Positions 24,101 to 36,458 of a DNA stretch of 64,000 nt are shown one piece after another. This stretch comes from Phoenix dactylifera (Eukaryota; Streptophyta; Magnoliopsida; Arecales; Arecaceae): positions 3,445,530-3,509,529 of the forward strand of contig NC_052401.1 in assembly GCF_009389715.1 (NCBI RefSeq), given 5' to 3'. The notes beneath the pieces are model-generated. The model searched no databases. It had not been told where the DNA came from and saw only the letters and a program-made list of their open reading frames with translations. How positions within the stretch are numbered: the first letter of the stretch is position 1; each line of letters starts with the position of its first letter. Made by a program: the position numbers and the translations under genes.

Positions 24101-25607
24101 ACCATCAGCTTGTTCTTCTGTAGCATTAGCAGTGATAAACTTATTAATGTGCCCAAATCAAATGAATGTTGATGGACTGAAACATGAATAAATAATGCTG
24201 CATATTTGAAGCTAATTAACCTTATAACTGCTACATATTTGAATTTCACCATATATCCATATATACAGTTTAAACTTTTCATGCCCATTAGTCAGGCCAG
24301 CACAGTGCACTGTTTCCTGCCATATTTTGCAGCCACCAAAACTCCCACAGCTGTTGTGGTGCAGGACCAGTCACGGGAGGGATGCCAAGATGGTGTAGGA
24401 TCGGTCCCGGGAAGGATGGCTGCAGCAGTGACGATGCACTCTTGGGATTATTGCCGTGCGTTGTGGCTTTAAAATAGGAACAGAGGAAGAGGGAGGAAGA
24501 ATAGAAGGGGAAGAAGAGATGAGGAATGACAGAGAGGAGGAGAAGAGGTTTCCTACATATAGGGCCCAAATACACAATTTGCATAAATTTCCTTACACAG
24601 AAATAAATCCTAATAAGCCCACGAATAACATAAATAAGCCCTAAAATGCAAACAAGCTCAGAAATAACATAAAACAAATATAAAAAATAAAATGGTGGAC
24701 TAAGCGGGGACATAATCAGCTCCGATGTCCCCATCATGTTGTATCACATGCTCCAATTAGCATAACGTAAAACATTACGATATCAATATTGCTCCTTAAA
24801 ATGACCACATAAGTATGACAATAGATAGAGAACAATAAGATTTCTGCATCAATAATTATGGCTGTCATTGCTTGAACGCCGAGTTTCATGTTCTTTCCAC
24901 CAAATCGGTTCACCGTATTTGTTAATGATTCATAGTTTCGCACATCTTGCTTCATCTTCATCCTCTGGGCTCGACGGCTCTAAATTAAGGTCAGTAATCG
25001 GATCGAGTTGGATACTAAGCTAGATCAAAAGTTTGTCAACTCGAATTCGACATGTTTATCAAATAGATCAAAAATTCAAATGCAAATCCGGCTATTTTAT
25101 TGAATAGATAACCTAATCCAACGCACAATAAGTTAAACCAAGTTAAATGGGTTAAATAGTTAAGCATTATCATCTCTACTCTCGGCCTCTCGAGCTAAGG
25201 TAGGAACGGTAGTTAATCTTGTAGCTCGGGATATTAATTGGATGCCTTCCTCAATGGCTTCTTTTAGAGGGAGCGATGTTGTGTCAAGATGATACTCCTT
25301 TGACAATCTTCGATAAAGTGTATTTAATCTCCTCCATGTCAGCCTGTGTTGGAACTCCTTCAAATATGATGGAAGCCAAAATGGTTATAAGCTCAGAGTT
25401 AGCAGCACCAAGTCATTTCCAAGGCAAAAAATTATTATGAAAAAATTACTATATAGCTTGTTGACTCCATGGTGTGAACTTGTAACAACTTCAGGCTCTA
25501 TTTAGTTGCTAAAAAACGCAAAAGAAGAAAAAGTTACTAAAAGCAGGGAAAGAGAACTAAATAATTAATTTTTTGTGTGGTCCGTGTTTCACCGTAAAAA
25601 AAGTAAG
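21135..25607. other. Gene-poor region upstream of the DUF218 gene
   Basis: 21135 to about 21950 is probably the 5' UTR and promoter of the DUF218 gene; it contains a GC-rich patch with GGGTCGGGTCGGGTCC near 21935. Beyond that I see AT-rich intergenic DNA, a (GATA)n-like microsatellite at about 24012-24047 and an unclassified GC-richer patch at 24290-24560 that may be retroelement non-coding DNA. No gene is supported. Confidence 0.45.
25595..25602 (-). terminator. Pol III oligo-T terminator of tRNA-Ala
   Basis: The plus strand reads GTAAAAAAAG, so the transcribed strand shows T7 a few bases past the tRNA 3' end. Confidence 0.75.
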
Positions 25608-25680
25608 TGGAGATGCGGGGGATCGAACCCCGTGCCTCTCGCATGCAAAGCGAGCGCTCTACCATTTGAGCTACATCCCC
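25608..25680 (-). tRNA. tRNA-Ala (anticodon UGC)
   Basis: The minus strand folds into a full cloverleaf of 73 nt. The acceptor stem is GGGGATG with CATCTCC, giving the G3-U70 pair that identifies tRNA-Ala. The D arm is GCTC/GAGC, the anticodon stem CTCGC/GCGAG has loop TTTGCAT (anticodon at 25655-25657), and the T arm is CGGGG TTCGATC CCCCG. The discriminator base is A. A run of seven T follows about 5 nt downstream on the minus strand, suiting pol III termination. There is no intron. Confidence 0.97.
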
Positions 25681-27112
25681 AATGTGTTGGATTTCATAGT
25701 CGGAATCTATTTATTCGCTTTTAAATCTTCAAACGACTTAAATAAAGCATCTGGTGATCATTATCTCAAGTGATTCTCTAAATGAGTAGGTATTGAGCAA
25801 GTGATGAGAATGATGACTTGCAAAGTGTGACAGATGTGCTAGGTTTCCAAGAGGCTTGCCTTCCTGGTATGGAGATCATAAAACACTACTCATAAAGAGC
25901 AATCAGTATGGCAAGTGTAGCTATAGAATTGATGTAATGGAGGCCTAGTCTAGAAGGAAAGATATATATAGGTAAAAGATGTGGAGACTAAACGCATACT
26001 TAAGAGGCAAAATTGATAGAACTCCGTGATTCAGTTTTGAGAGCAAGTCCAGATTGAGAACTTGCATAAAAACAAGATTTCTAGGGTACTGAACCGGCTA
26101 CGTGCTATCGTATCGTACTAATACTTAGTATGTTAAACCTTACTATATGACACTATATATTGATAATGTAATAGAATAGAATAGTATCAATACGAAATTC
26201 TACACCAATACAGCGAACTTTAATTTAAGATAGTGAAACTTGATGTTAACCCTACCTAATATCCTATAACCATACCAGGATTTTAACCTAGGCCAGAATC
26301 CAATGCTTGTGAAATTAAGGTATTGAGTAACGGCAGCCTGAGACAAAAGTTGACACCTTCCTTAAATCGACCCTCTGCCCTTGCCTTAACTTGCAAACAG
26401 TACATCATTTGAACTAAACTCTGGTGACAACTAAAATCCCTCCTTAACTCAATAATGTTACCACCAAAGCCAGATAATTCTTTTTTCTGGAAACAAAAAA
26501 TAACATTTTTTTAGCTTTTGCTATTTCATCCTATTGGATGCAGAGTACAGTAGGTTAGAAATAAATTAACCTGGTTATTTCAGGATAATTCATCCGATCA
26601 CTTAGAGATATTAAAGCCATAGCAAAGAAAGATGTGGTTGATTAAGCCAGGCTGACAATCTGAAAATTAGTTCCAAGATAAAATTATTGACCAAGTCCCA
26701 ACTTACAATCAGAATTCCACATGGCTAGTAAGCTGCACTACATTTTCACGTTTAAAATAGAGCTGGATCATGGATGGGTTACAGAATAGCAGCAACTTAA
26801 AACAGAAACCAATTAGCTCAAATGGGGAATTCTCACAAAATCAGCAAATGAGAACTTAAAACACACAAAATCAGTGCCGCGAAAGAAAAGGAATTTATTG
26901 TTAGTCCCTTGAAGCTCCGTAGAAAGAAAAACATTAAATTTATAACAAATGCTACAGAAAGAAAGACCAGACACAGGTAAAAGGCCACATATGTGCTCCA
27001 TTAACAATAGACAGTCAAAATGCCCATACATTAGTTTGAATGAGCACACTTAACACAAAAATTTACAGTGAATTGAGTGCCGTTATGCATTTTCGGGGAG
27101 AGATTTTATCTT
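25681..27112. other. Intergenic between tRNA-Ala and the MORF1-like gene
   Basis: No gene recognised. The minus-strand open frame at 26813-27049 lacks motifs and may lie in MORF1 3' UTR or flank. Confidence 0.4.
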
Positions 27113-30100
27113 TCATCTCCTTGAATTCCAACTTGATTCAACATCAGTATGTTGAGGATGCCCCTGTGTCACAAAATAAAAGAACAATGGATACAAAAGT
27201 TTTGACAGAACCTTAGTCATAGCATGCAGCCATGGATCCAAAATAAAAAAAATATAACAAATCAGCTAATAATATATCAGCAATAGACAATCACAACACA
27301 TTATCAGACAGATCACAGACTTCTAGGTTGGTGAAACAAAGTTTTAGTATGTTGAAGTTAACTTATTAATTTGACCACCCTGTATAACCGAGACATGTCA
27401 GCGTCACTTCACCAAAATCTCTCACAACTGCACCTATTAACTCAGTCCACGTTAGATCAACAAAGTGGAGAAATATTCAACAAGTTATAGCATTGAAAGT
27501 GAAAGTAAGTCTCTGTAAGTGAAAATAAGGCATTTATAATCCTACTTGTGATAGACAAATTCACACTATAGCAACATTTTACCAACCTCCAAGCAAGACA
27601 TAGATAATCCCGACAAGGAATGTATTTAAAATAGACAAATTTACAATTACAAGCAACGTTTTTGTAGCAGACAAAGTTTAACTTAGATCATACATTGCAT
27701 TTGAAATTAGAAAATCTTGCATATAAAAGTGAAAATGCAAGGATAGTCATTTTATCCTTTTTCTTAGCATGTGTCAAGGTAGCCTGCAGGGAAAGTCTCT
27801 AGGGTGGTTGTTCCAGAAACCAGTGTTATGAATCCCATCTTGTTCATCTTGCTTGGGAGGGTTTAAGGGTATTGAGGGAGGGCTTACCCCACTCCCCCAA
27901 CCCGATGTGTTGCCCATGCCTGTGGGCTATGGGTTCTACCATAGATACAAGCTCTCTTTGCAAGTCAAACCAATATCAACCCATTAAATCATGGCCTTCC
28001 ATAAGCATGATGAGATATAAGCTCTTTTTACTAGTCAATTCTCTATCAATCCATTAAATTATGGCCTTCATAAGAAAGGTGGCATATATATAAATCAAGT
28101 GCATGGGAAGCCCGTATATCCTACGTTGCTATATATGGCAATTTGCAAGCAAAGCCATGTCCAGAGACAGTAAAAATTTTCAGGACCTCTTCTTTGAGGA
28201 TCTAAGGTATTTCCAGTAATGATATGCACTTGAATGGTTATTACATTAACATATCAGTTCTCTAGCATCCCATACAATACATCCACTAGAAACCACATTT
28301 CCTGATTTCATTGTTTAACAAGGAACATTCATGACTATTGCAAATTTAGTATGACCTCGTACATTCCAAAATCATAAACATTCGCTAACTAAAAATATGG
28401 CATTTTACACATACTATCAACCTTCAAAATCAACGGAAAATCTTAAGATTGTCTGGAAATCATATCAGCAAACAAAGCAAGCACGATTTTTAAATGAGTT
28501 TCAATGGGAATTATACCTTCCACGGCTGTGGTTGTCCTTCTATAGGACCAGGGTGGCCCTGTGCATAACCAGTACCTGATCCTTGCATATAATCTGCCCC
28601 ATATCCAGGTCCTGCTCCTTGTCTGTTATCTCCACCATAACCTTGTCCACTGTAACCAGGGACCGACCCCTGTCTGTAATCTCCAGTGTAACCAGGGTCT
28701 GAATTTTGCCTGTAATCTCCATAACCAGAAGAGCCACCATATTTATAATCTCCTCCCTGTCCTTGTGGGAAGTTCCTCTGCTCTGGAGGGCCAAAATTAC
28801 CTCGATTTCCTTGGTTAAAATCTGTTTGATACGAAGACCCTGGACCTCTCCGTTCTCCCTGGTAACCATCTCTTGGCCCAGCTGGTGCATAATCTCTTCG
28901 CTCACCTAGCCCAAATTCCCTCCTCTCTCCTGGTGGACCATAACCCCTTCCATCTGTTCTGGCCTCACTATAATTCTGCTGTGGAGCATAATTTCCTCCA
29001 TCTCGTTGCATATAGCCCTGATTATCAGGTGGCAGGTTTCCTTGCAGTGGTGGTCTGTTATAATTTGGCCTGTTGTATCTGTTTTGGTTTCTTGGTCTTC
29101 CTTGTCTCCCATATTGAATTGGAGGAGGCCTCGGAGTGATAACCCCATTGTCATATTTGTCGCCTGAAATATTTCAAGATGAAGGGGAAATGCACATATA
29201 ATTCTCATATAAAAGTTAAGAAACTCTCATTAATTAAATGTTCTGGTTCAATGCTTAAAAAACCAACGTTATATCAAACATCATACATGTTTGACTCATA
29301 GTCCACCATAGAAGAGGATTTCTCAAAACTTGCAAACATAAATAATAAGAATCAAGTGGAAAGTAGCAAACCTCCATACTCCTTGTTTACTGGATCAATA
29401 TATGAGTCAGGCAAAATGAAGACAACTCCAGGCAGGCCTGATTCCAATGATGTAAGATGTAAGTGTTCAAATCCTGAATTGTATGGATCATGCTTGCCTT
29501 GAGAGGACAGAACTCACCTCGAAACTTTTCAGACATTTCTTCGGTCATTACAGCTTGAAAACCAGTGTAGGTTGTGGTGCTTAAAGCATACATTCTTTTC
29601 TTAGCCTCCTCCACACTGCAACCATCAGCAATCGGTTAACTTAATACTTCAGAAGATCCATGTCCATTATATGAATGACCAAAAATGCCATATATAGTTG
29701 AGGTCAGAACGCAAAATATCAAAGCAGATGCCGCAACAGGAAATGGATGTAAAACAAAACAATATCACCTAAAAATAATGTACATCTTATTTTTTTTAAA
29801 AAAAAAGGTTATTTAGCCAAATACCACAATGCAGGTCATTTTCTTTTTAACTGAATCAAAAATTAAATTCTAATTTTGTATGGTAAGATTTGAAGAATAA
29901 AATCTGCAACTGAACTATGTTTGGGACTGTTTTGTATAGTTGTTATTTTTGTGTTTTTGTTTACCTACAAATTGGCGAAGCACCACATGGAGATTGATGT
30001 TGAAGATTGCATTTTTACAAGTCTTCTGCTATTCGTTGCCTTTTATTTTCACTATTTCCGGAAGAAAATAAACCTTTGCTGCCAAAACCTCTAACAGTTT

Positions 30101-30999
30101 AAAAAATGAAAGGGTTTAATCATATTTTGTTCAGTCTATTTCATATTTCTTCTTGGGTTTATGAAAACAAAATGAAGAAATACGAAACAGACTCTTAATT
30201 AGTAAATCAAACATCCATAGCCAAAAAAATGGATTAAACCCACACCACTAGTTGGACTCAGAATGGCAGATGATACTAAACACAACAGAAGCAACTAGAA
30301 CTCAAGGGAAAATATCAAACATTCCAATTCGTAAGACAGTATCCAACTGATTATGCTCCACATGCTAAATCCAAATACATATTCAAATTCCACCATCCAT
30401 CTCATCATACATATGCCACCCATCGAAAACCTCAAACCAAATCCCAATTATTAGAAACCTACCAAATCCAATTTCAAATGGAAAAAGATTCCACTTTGGC
30501 CAGCAAATTAGTCTGCTAGCTTCTCTAATTCAACGATCTAACCAAGATTTCCTCATAAAACGCTTCATTCAATTGAATACCACCAAAGAACTGAATCCAA
30601 GAGCAGAACGAAGGCTCACCTTCCGACGACCTTGGCCAGGGTCTGGATGTAGGTCTCGATCATCTCCTCGCGCGTGGGCGCGGGGTCCTTGGGGAAGTCC
30701 ATCGTGATGAGCCAGTGGTTGTAGTCGCAGCCCTCGAACAAAATCTCGTCCGGCGATATCTTCCTCTCCTCGCCGCCGTCCGCACGGCGGTCAGCGAGCA
30801 TCGGCGACGAACGGAACGAGAGTGATTGGATCCGATAATGGAGGCTAGTGCGAGGGCTTCCGAGAAGCGCCGGGGCGGCGCGGAACCGCGAGAGAGGGAG
30901 AGGAGGGGAAGAAGAGGAGACGATCGAGGAAAAGGAGCGGTCCTTGAGGAGGGAGGAGGAGAGGGCGAGGGCTCGGCGAAGGCGGAGGGAGAGCGCCAT
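27113..30999 (-). CDS. MORF1: Multiple organellar RNA editing factor, MORF1-like
   Basis: Minus-strand exons join in frame: 30999-30620, 29615-29518, 29437-29372 and 29163 onward. If exon 4 reads to its own stop at 28511 the protein has 398 residues. If the GTATAA donor after 28517 joins the acceptor before 27163, a 51-nt last exon (27163-27113) gives 413 residues ending WNSRR. I favour the longer form because the acceptor and frame fit. Residues 1-65 are basic and Ser-rich, typical of a mitochondrial presequence. The MORF box spans about 86-200: [57 protein letters not shown] and [14 protein letters not shown]. The C-terminal part is a Gly, Gln, Tyr-rich low-complexity region of GYGGDNRQG-type repeats. 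MORF proteins partner with PPR proteins in C-to-U RNA editing. The [12 protein letters not shown] spelling is closest to MORF1 rather than MORF8 as I remember them. Confidence 0.88.
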
Positions 31000-31306
31000 G
31001 GCCGGAGGGTTTAGGGTTCCGGCAAGCTACTAGGGTTTGAGAGAGGAAGACAGGAGGTGACGGGAACTCAGGTATTTTCTTATTATGGAACCCCATGTCT
31101 TAGTACATATGATCACGTGCACTGAGAAATTTCGATGAAAGGCTATTAGTTATATTTAATTTCGACAAGGTGTTTTACGTAATAGTGTTTGCATGATAAT
31201 ATTACCAAAAATAGATGTCATTTTATTTACACATAACTCCCTATCTGATGAAATATTACAGAGAAATCCCTCACTCTAGGTCAAAAAAAAAACTAAAGAA
31301 TATTTT

Positions 31307-31388
31307 CGACGCCTGAGAGATTCGAACTCTCGCGGGGAAACCCCATGTACTTAGCAGGCACACGCCTTAACCACTCGGCCAAAGCGTC
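31307..31388 (-). tRNA. tRNA-Ser (anticodon GCU)
   Basis: The minus strand gives an 82-nt class II tRNA. The acceptor stem is GACGCTT with AGGCGTC, the anticodon stem TGTGC/GTACA has loop CTGCTAA, the long variable arm TGGGGTTTCCCCGC is as expected for serine, and the T arm is GAGAG TTCGAAT CTCTC. The discriminator is G. A long T run lies about 20 nt downstream on the minus strand. There is no intron. Confidence 0.96.
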
Positions 31389-31940
31389 AAGATGAATGAA
31401 TGGTTAAGTTCTGTATATATAACGGATAACTATTACACTGAAAACAAACCATCAAAAGTTTGCATCATAAACGTGTAACAATAAAGATACGGTAATACAT
31501 ATTATCTGGTAACATCTTTAATTTTTGGTTAATTATACTTAATTAGACTTATCTTAGCTGGTTGGCATCTTCCTCCATATTGGATTCAAATTCCAATGGT
31601 GGCATCCCCTAGTATTTCTCATTGAAAATTTCATTAGAACCTATATGCCGTAAGTTACATATATAGTGCAGCTTATTTGGAAAAGAGCTAATCAAACACC
31701 TGAGTCTATATTGGATTTGGATGAAGGAAAGTATTGGTGCCAAAGGACTCTAATTACATACAGAAACAAGTGTAAGTCGTGGTGGCTTCCTAGGTCTTTT
31801 CGCATGTTGAACTGTGAGGTTATCCACTTACAAGAACATCACCCTTTTGCCATTTCACAGCAACATTTTTATTTTCCCTAACTATCTCCTGGTAGACGCT
31901 CAGGGCTTCTAGAGGAATGTGTTTCCATCACCAAAAGCTA
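31389..31940. other. Intergenic, no gene seen
   Basis: AT-rich DNA. A B-box-like GGATTCAAATTCC at about 31582 hints at a decayed SINE but lacks other support. Confidence 0.3.
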
Positions 31941-31949
31941 TCGTTCACA

Positions 31950-32338
31950 TCTTTTATGTTTGACGAGGAGAATATCGGACATCTTGACCTCCGCTTAAAC
32001 CGACTATTTGGACTTTGGCCGTAAACGAGGTGAATGGCTTCGAAGTAAATTGAGACTCTATCCTGATTGAAGCAATAAAGATTACTGGTTATGCTAAAGT
32101 CGTAGTTAAGGCATGATTAGTGCGATTGTTGCTGTGTGCTATTTGTGCGGGACGATTACCACATCGTTAATGTGTAACTGATTGTTATCTCATAGTTAAG
32201 CACACCGCGCCAAATCCGGTAATGGGCATCTATCTTAACCCTATATAAAGGGGTAACCCGAGGATCCTTAGTTAAGTGAACACAGTCTTCTCTCAACATA
32301 TTCTCTCTCTTCCACTATTGTTCTAGGTTTCTGACTTA
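31950..32338 (+). mobile_element. Possible gypsy-type LTR fragment
   Basis: The stretch has an LTR-like layout: ACCCTATATAAAGGGG at about 32240 as a TATA element, then CTTCTCTCAACATATTCTCTCTC and an ending near GGTTTCTGACTTAA, which resembles the R/U5 region of plant gypsy elements. No internal domain or second copy is present, so this would be a fossil fragment or solo LTR. Its limits are guesses. Confidence 0.35.
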
Positions 32339-32354
32339 AATATATGAGAAAACC

Positions 32355-32520
32355 TCCGCGGCCTGAAAACAGGGTGGGTCCCCCATTTCGCTCAAAACAG
32401 GGATCCGACTCTTTTTTTATTTTGCAATTTGCTGACTTCACTTAAAAATCGCAAAATAAAAAAAGGTCGAACCCCTATTTTGAACGGAACAGGAGACCCG
32501 CCCTGTTTCCAAACTGCGGA
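32355..32520. mobile_element. Small foldback (long inverted repeat) element, 166 bp
   Basis: The left arm TCCGCGGCCTGAAAACAGGG and the reverse complement of the right arm (TCCGCAGTTTGGAAACAGGG) match through roughly 75 bp, including a shared CTTTTTTTATTTTGC, with a short centre. It would fold into a near-complete hairpin. I could not identify a target duplication or superfamily. Confidence 0.65.
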
Positions 32521-32524
32521 ACCA

Positions 32525-34190
32525 CGGAGCCCGGAGGAGCATTCTCCACGTGGCTCGCCAGCCCTCTGCCGGCCAGTCTATAGCTCTCTCTTTTTCTTCC
32601 TCTCCCTCTCCCTCCCTCCCCCGCTCGCTCTCTTTTTTTCTCTCTTTCTTCCTCCTTCTCCTCCTTCGGCAATGGATTTCATTTCCGTTGTTGGAACCGT
32701 GCCGATCAGCTGGTGGAACGGCTTGGAACGCCCGAAACTGCCCAGTTCGGAATAATTTCGCCGACCCTGCTCCGAATCTTATTGAAGAAATCCTATCCAT
32801 CTAAAGTCTAAATCTACACTGCACCTCTCGAACCCAAAAAGAAACTTAGCATGCCTAGATCCCACATTGATATACCCAGGATAATGGTTACTTAATTTGC
32901 ATACCCCCTATTCACTGTAAAAAGAAGAAATTTCACAACCAAAAAGATTACAAGAACTATATTATATATGATAAGGTTCGCAATACCAGAACTGGCACCC
33001 CTACTAATAGATCGTTTCGGCATGTGACAAAAAGAAACTGGCAAGAAAAGAGGAGAGGGAGAAGGAGAGAGAGGAAGAGAAAGAGACAAAAGAGAGGGAG
33101 AGAGAAGGCAGCAAAGAGTGAGAGACATGGAGGGGGATAGAGAGGGCTTTCAAAGCGCTCTCTCCTCCATAGTGCATAACAGGGTAGAGCCTCTGTTTCG
33201 AAATAAAAGAGGAACTTCAGCCTCTTTTCTTTTGAATTTGTTTTTAAAACGAAATATGCAGTGGCACTAATATGATACTCTATGGAGTTGGAGATTGAGT
33301 GTAATTCCCATGATTATGGAAGACCCATCATAACTCTAATTATGCAAGCTTCTTGTCGAAAAGCAAGTCAGCAATTGGCACCATAAATGGTTAACTTCAG
33401 CTAGACAAGAATTTGAAATATGTCGGTGACCATTTTTTGGAAATCACAAATGAATCAGGCAACTCGGTTATTGTCAAAAAGCTGGAAAATTTGGATGGAA
33501 ATATCCTAAAATATCTCCCATTCAAAAGCTTAATAGTGTGAGTTACTTCTAGTTTTCTGTAGGTTGCTCGATGCTATTTTTCATTTGATTTAGAGGAAAA
33601 AGGTTAGCACTTAAAAACAAATCATCAAGGCCACTCAATCAAACTACTTTTTTTTTATATATAAATTGACTTTCTCCTCCATGTAAATTTCGCCTAAAAC
33701 TAAACTAATTAATATTTGAAAAAAAAATACATTTCAAATTTCTTGAGACCCCACAACCAAATGTTTATGAATTTTTTATAAACTTATAATCAATTTCCAA
33801 TTTAAGAAAGCATTTATTTAAAATGGTTTTCCATCAATTTAAGAAGGAAAAAAGAAAAACTAATAAAAAATATACTAATAACTGATATATGCATTACATT
33901 TTCACCTGAAAAATAGCGGATAAATTCGAACCAAATTTTCTTGGTTTTAACCAAAAAATTTTAATTCCCGTTAAAACTTAAAACCCTGTTAAGACCAATT
34001 AGGACAATCAAAATAAAGCACTTCAGCAATTTTATAACTATGCTGACAGATCAGCAAGTCATGTAACCATATAAGAAACTATGACAGTCCGGCTATTTTC
34101 TTATTTCAAATTAATAACCAAATTAGAAAAGGAATTATAGTGATGCATAGTTGATACCAGCACCTATTGCATCACCAGATATAAATGTAG
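32525..34190. other. Intergenic with CT-rich and GA-rich patches
   Basis: A C/T-rich patch lies at 32580-32665 and a GA-rich patch at 33040-33125, both low complexity. Open frames through them are compositional. No gene or clear element ends were found. Confidence 0.4.
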
Positions 34191-34198
34191 GGCCATCA

Positions 34199-34415
34199 TT
34201 TTTTTTTTCCCACTAAAATGGAAGTATCATACTAAACTTATACGAATATAGCCAAAAAAGTCAAAAAGCAAAATATTTCAAAAAGCACTAGGCAGTTCCG
34301 CCTCGTCCACCCATAAGTGTCTACCTGAATGGTTGGCAACAAAAGAAGCCAATCAATTGGCAACCCTATTGGCCTTCCGGAATACATGCTTCGCCTGAAT
34401 GGCAAAGATTCTCCT
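34199..34415 (-). mobile_element. L1-type LINE 3' end
   Basis: The plus-strand T run at 34199-34208 is the tail. The minus strand then encodes KHVFRKANRVANWLASFVAN followed by a decayed LPSAF-NILLFDFFGYI tail, the same RNase H ending as at 13.9 and 61.7 kb. It is 5' truncated; the 5' limit is approximate. Confidence 0.7.
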
Positions 34416-34858
34416 TTTGCCTGTCCACATGGTACCCACAACTATTGGCTTCCCAACTGCCCGAAAGAATATCAAAGAAAAAAGAATTGTTCAACATCAA
34501 CACAAAAACAGACAGAAGGCCAAAGCTCATCAAATATTTATTTAAGTATCACCATAGAAAAGAATTTTATAAGAAACAAGGAAATGTGAATGAACTAATA
34601 TGAGAACAGCAGATAGCACTTCAGTGATAGATAACTTTTCAGCAAAAAAGGAATCATACAAGAAATTATTTTAATTGAAAATGGAAGAGAACATGGCAAG
34701 AAGGACAAAATATTGTCATCCAACAAAGTGTCCGGTAAATCCCAAAGTGTATGAACCACAGGATAGACAACACCACCCTTCTAGAATATGTTATTTACAG
34801 AGAACTCATTCAGCTATTAAGAAATTTTTATAGGAAAGCACTGAGAGTTGCATATTTC

Positions 34859-34985
34859 ATTTTCTTATTTATTTATTTATTATTTTTATTTTATTATTTT
34901 TTACGGATTTTCATACCATGCGTGTATGAATACATCTAATAAAATCAAAAAATACAAGCTTACGGAGTGCCCGAAGCAGGATGTT
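34859..34985 (-). mobile_element. Short LINE 3' end fragment
   Basis: A T-rich tail precedes about 85 bp resembling the 13.87-13.95 kb LINE end (GAATACATCTAATAAAATCA, then GGAGTGCCCGAAGCA). It is strongly truncated. Confidence 0.5.
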
Positions 34986-34989
34986 TACA

Positions 34990-35640
34990 TTTTTTTCATC
35001 TTCCTAGGTAAAAAAACAATGACAATAGAGTGACATGACTCATGTTTTAAATACTACATTAGTTCCTAAAGACTTAGCATTAATAAGTGTTGACTCTATA
35101 AGTAGCACATGACCAAGCAATAAGAAGTGTGGCATTGAGGTACAAATTGAAGCTTAATTGTCTTGACTATATAATATATAATTGACGTAAACCTAGGGTT
35201 ACTTTGAGGAAGCATTTTGCTTCCAACTGATGAGCAACAAGGGTTCGAAATTATTGTTGGATGTTAAAATAGAATATTTGCTTTCGTATATCCATTATCG
35301 CTATCCAACTTTCATTTCAAACTAGAGAAAAAGTTTTTATGAACTTCAATATTAAGTTAAATTAATCGATATACCATTCTACACTCATAAAAATCTAGCA
35401 ATTCCGAGGGTCATGTTAGACTGTTTGCATTAATTGTAGATTACATCCTCTATGTATAAAATGGAAACATCGGTAATTGCCAAGTAGTAGACAGCAAAAT
35501 ATAACAATTTGAACACTAAATTAACAGGATAAATGTTTCTGATTTGAAATCCATTATAATCACTTGGAACACAAGCACGGTGACACCAAATTAGCATTAG
35601 TATCTGCAAAACAATCTTTATCTACTAAATGTAATACAAA
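34990..35640. other. Intergenic, no gene seen
   Basis: AT-rich DNA with no supported gene or element terminus. Confidence 0.4.
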
Positions 35641-35641
35641 A

Positions 35642-35643
<2 letters not shown>

Positions 35644-35704
<61 letters not shown>
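35644..35704. repeat. (TA)n microsatellite
   Basis: About 30 uninterrupted TA units abutting a MITE end. Other TA tracts in this cluster lie at 35803-35822, 36224-36248, 36390-36453 and 36752-36793. Confidence 0.95.
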
Positions 35705-35707
<3 letters not shown>

Positions 35708-36217
35708 TTGGACTTTATTTACACTCAAGTGGATCTCCACTTAGATTCAGTCAAATTTAGGTCAGACAATGGAAGTCTCACATTGGTGATCCGAACTGTT
35801 GTATATATATATATATATATATGGAGCTGGACTTTATTTACACTCAAGTGGATCTCCACTTAGATTCAGTCAAATCTAGGTCATACAATGGAAGTCTCAC
35901 ATTGGTGATCCGAACTGCTGGATATAATTTAGTACATTTAAACTGCTTACACACTAAATATCATATAATTTAGAGACTGTTAGCTTATGCATTAAGTGGT
36001 CAAAAAATTGGCCAGTTTAAATAATATGAGATAGTACGTGCTTTTTTGACCACTATATGCATAAGTTAAAGGTCTTCAAATCATATAATTATTGGTGTGT
36101 AAACAATTTAAAGATAGTAGATCATATCCAATGGCTTGAATTATTAATGTGAGATTCTGATCATCTGATCAAGATCTGATCAGAGATCCACTTGAGTGTA
36201 ACCAAGTTCAACTTGTA
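35705..36217. mobile_element. TA-nested inverted-repeat MITE with a duplicated left end
   Basis: The segment starting GAGTTGGACTTTATTTACAC at 35705 is repeated at 35822 (GAGCTGGACTTTATTTACAC), with TA units between. The second copy continues to about 36010. The following 36020-36217 is its diverged reverse complement, ending in the inverted counterpart of ACACTCAAGTGGATCTC. Together they form a near-palindrome of roughly 400 bp with arms of about 190 bp. The superfamily is uncertain because TA DNA on both sides hides any target duplication. Confidence 0.7.
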
Positions 36218-36386
36218 TACATGTATGCATATATATATATATATATATACACATATATGTATATATGTATATATGTATATGTGTATGTATTTGTGCATGT
36301 GCATGTATATGTATGTGTGCGTGTATCTATATATGTATGTGTGTGTAATATACATATATATATATATATAGACATGTATGTGTGTG

Positions 36387-36455
<69 letters not shown>

Positions 36456-36458
<3 letters not shown>

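Noticed and set aside
24963-25190. Possible hAT-like element with GGATCGAGTTGG-type subterminal text
   Set aside because: The ends do not pair well and no 8-bp duplication was found.
25160-25363. 67-residue minus-strand frame (SKEYHLDTTSLPLKEAIEEG)
   Set aside because: It reads smoothly, but two frames are open there, no splice partners were found and I recognise no family, so I do not call it a gene.
28561-29139. Plus-strand open frames opposite the MORF1-like low-complexity exon
   Set aside because: Antisense shadows of a Gly/Gln-rich coding repeat.
31545-31640. SINE-like segment with a B-box-like GGATTCAAATTCC
   Set aside because: No A box at the right distance, no tail and no target duplication.
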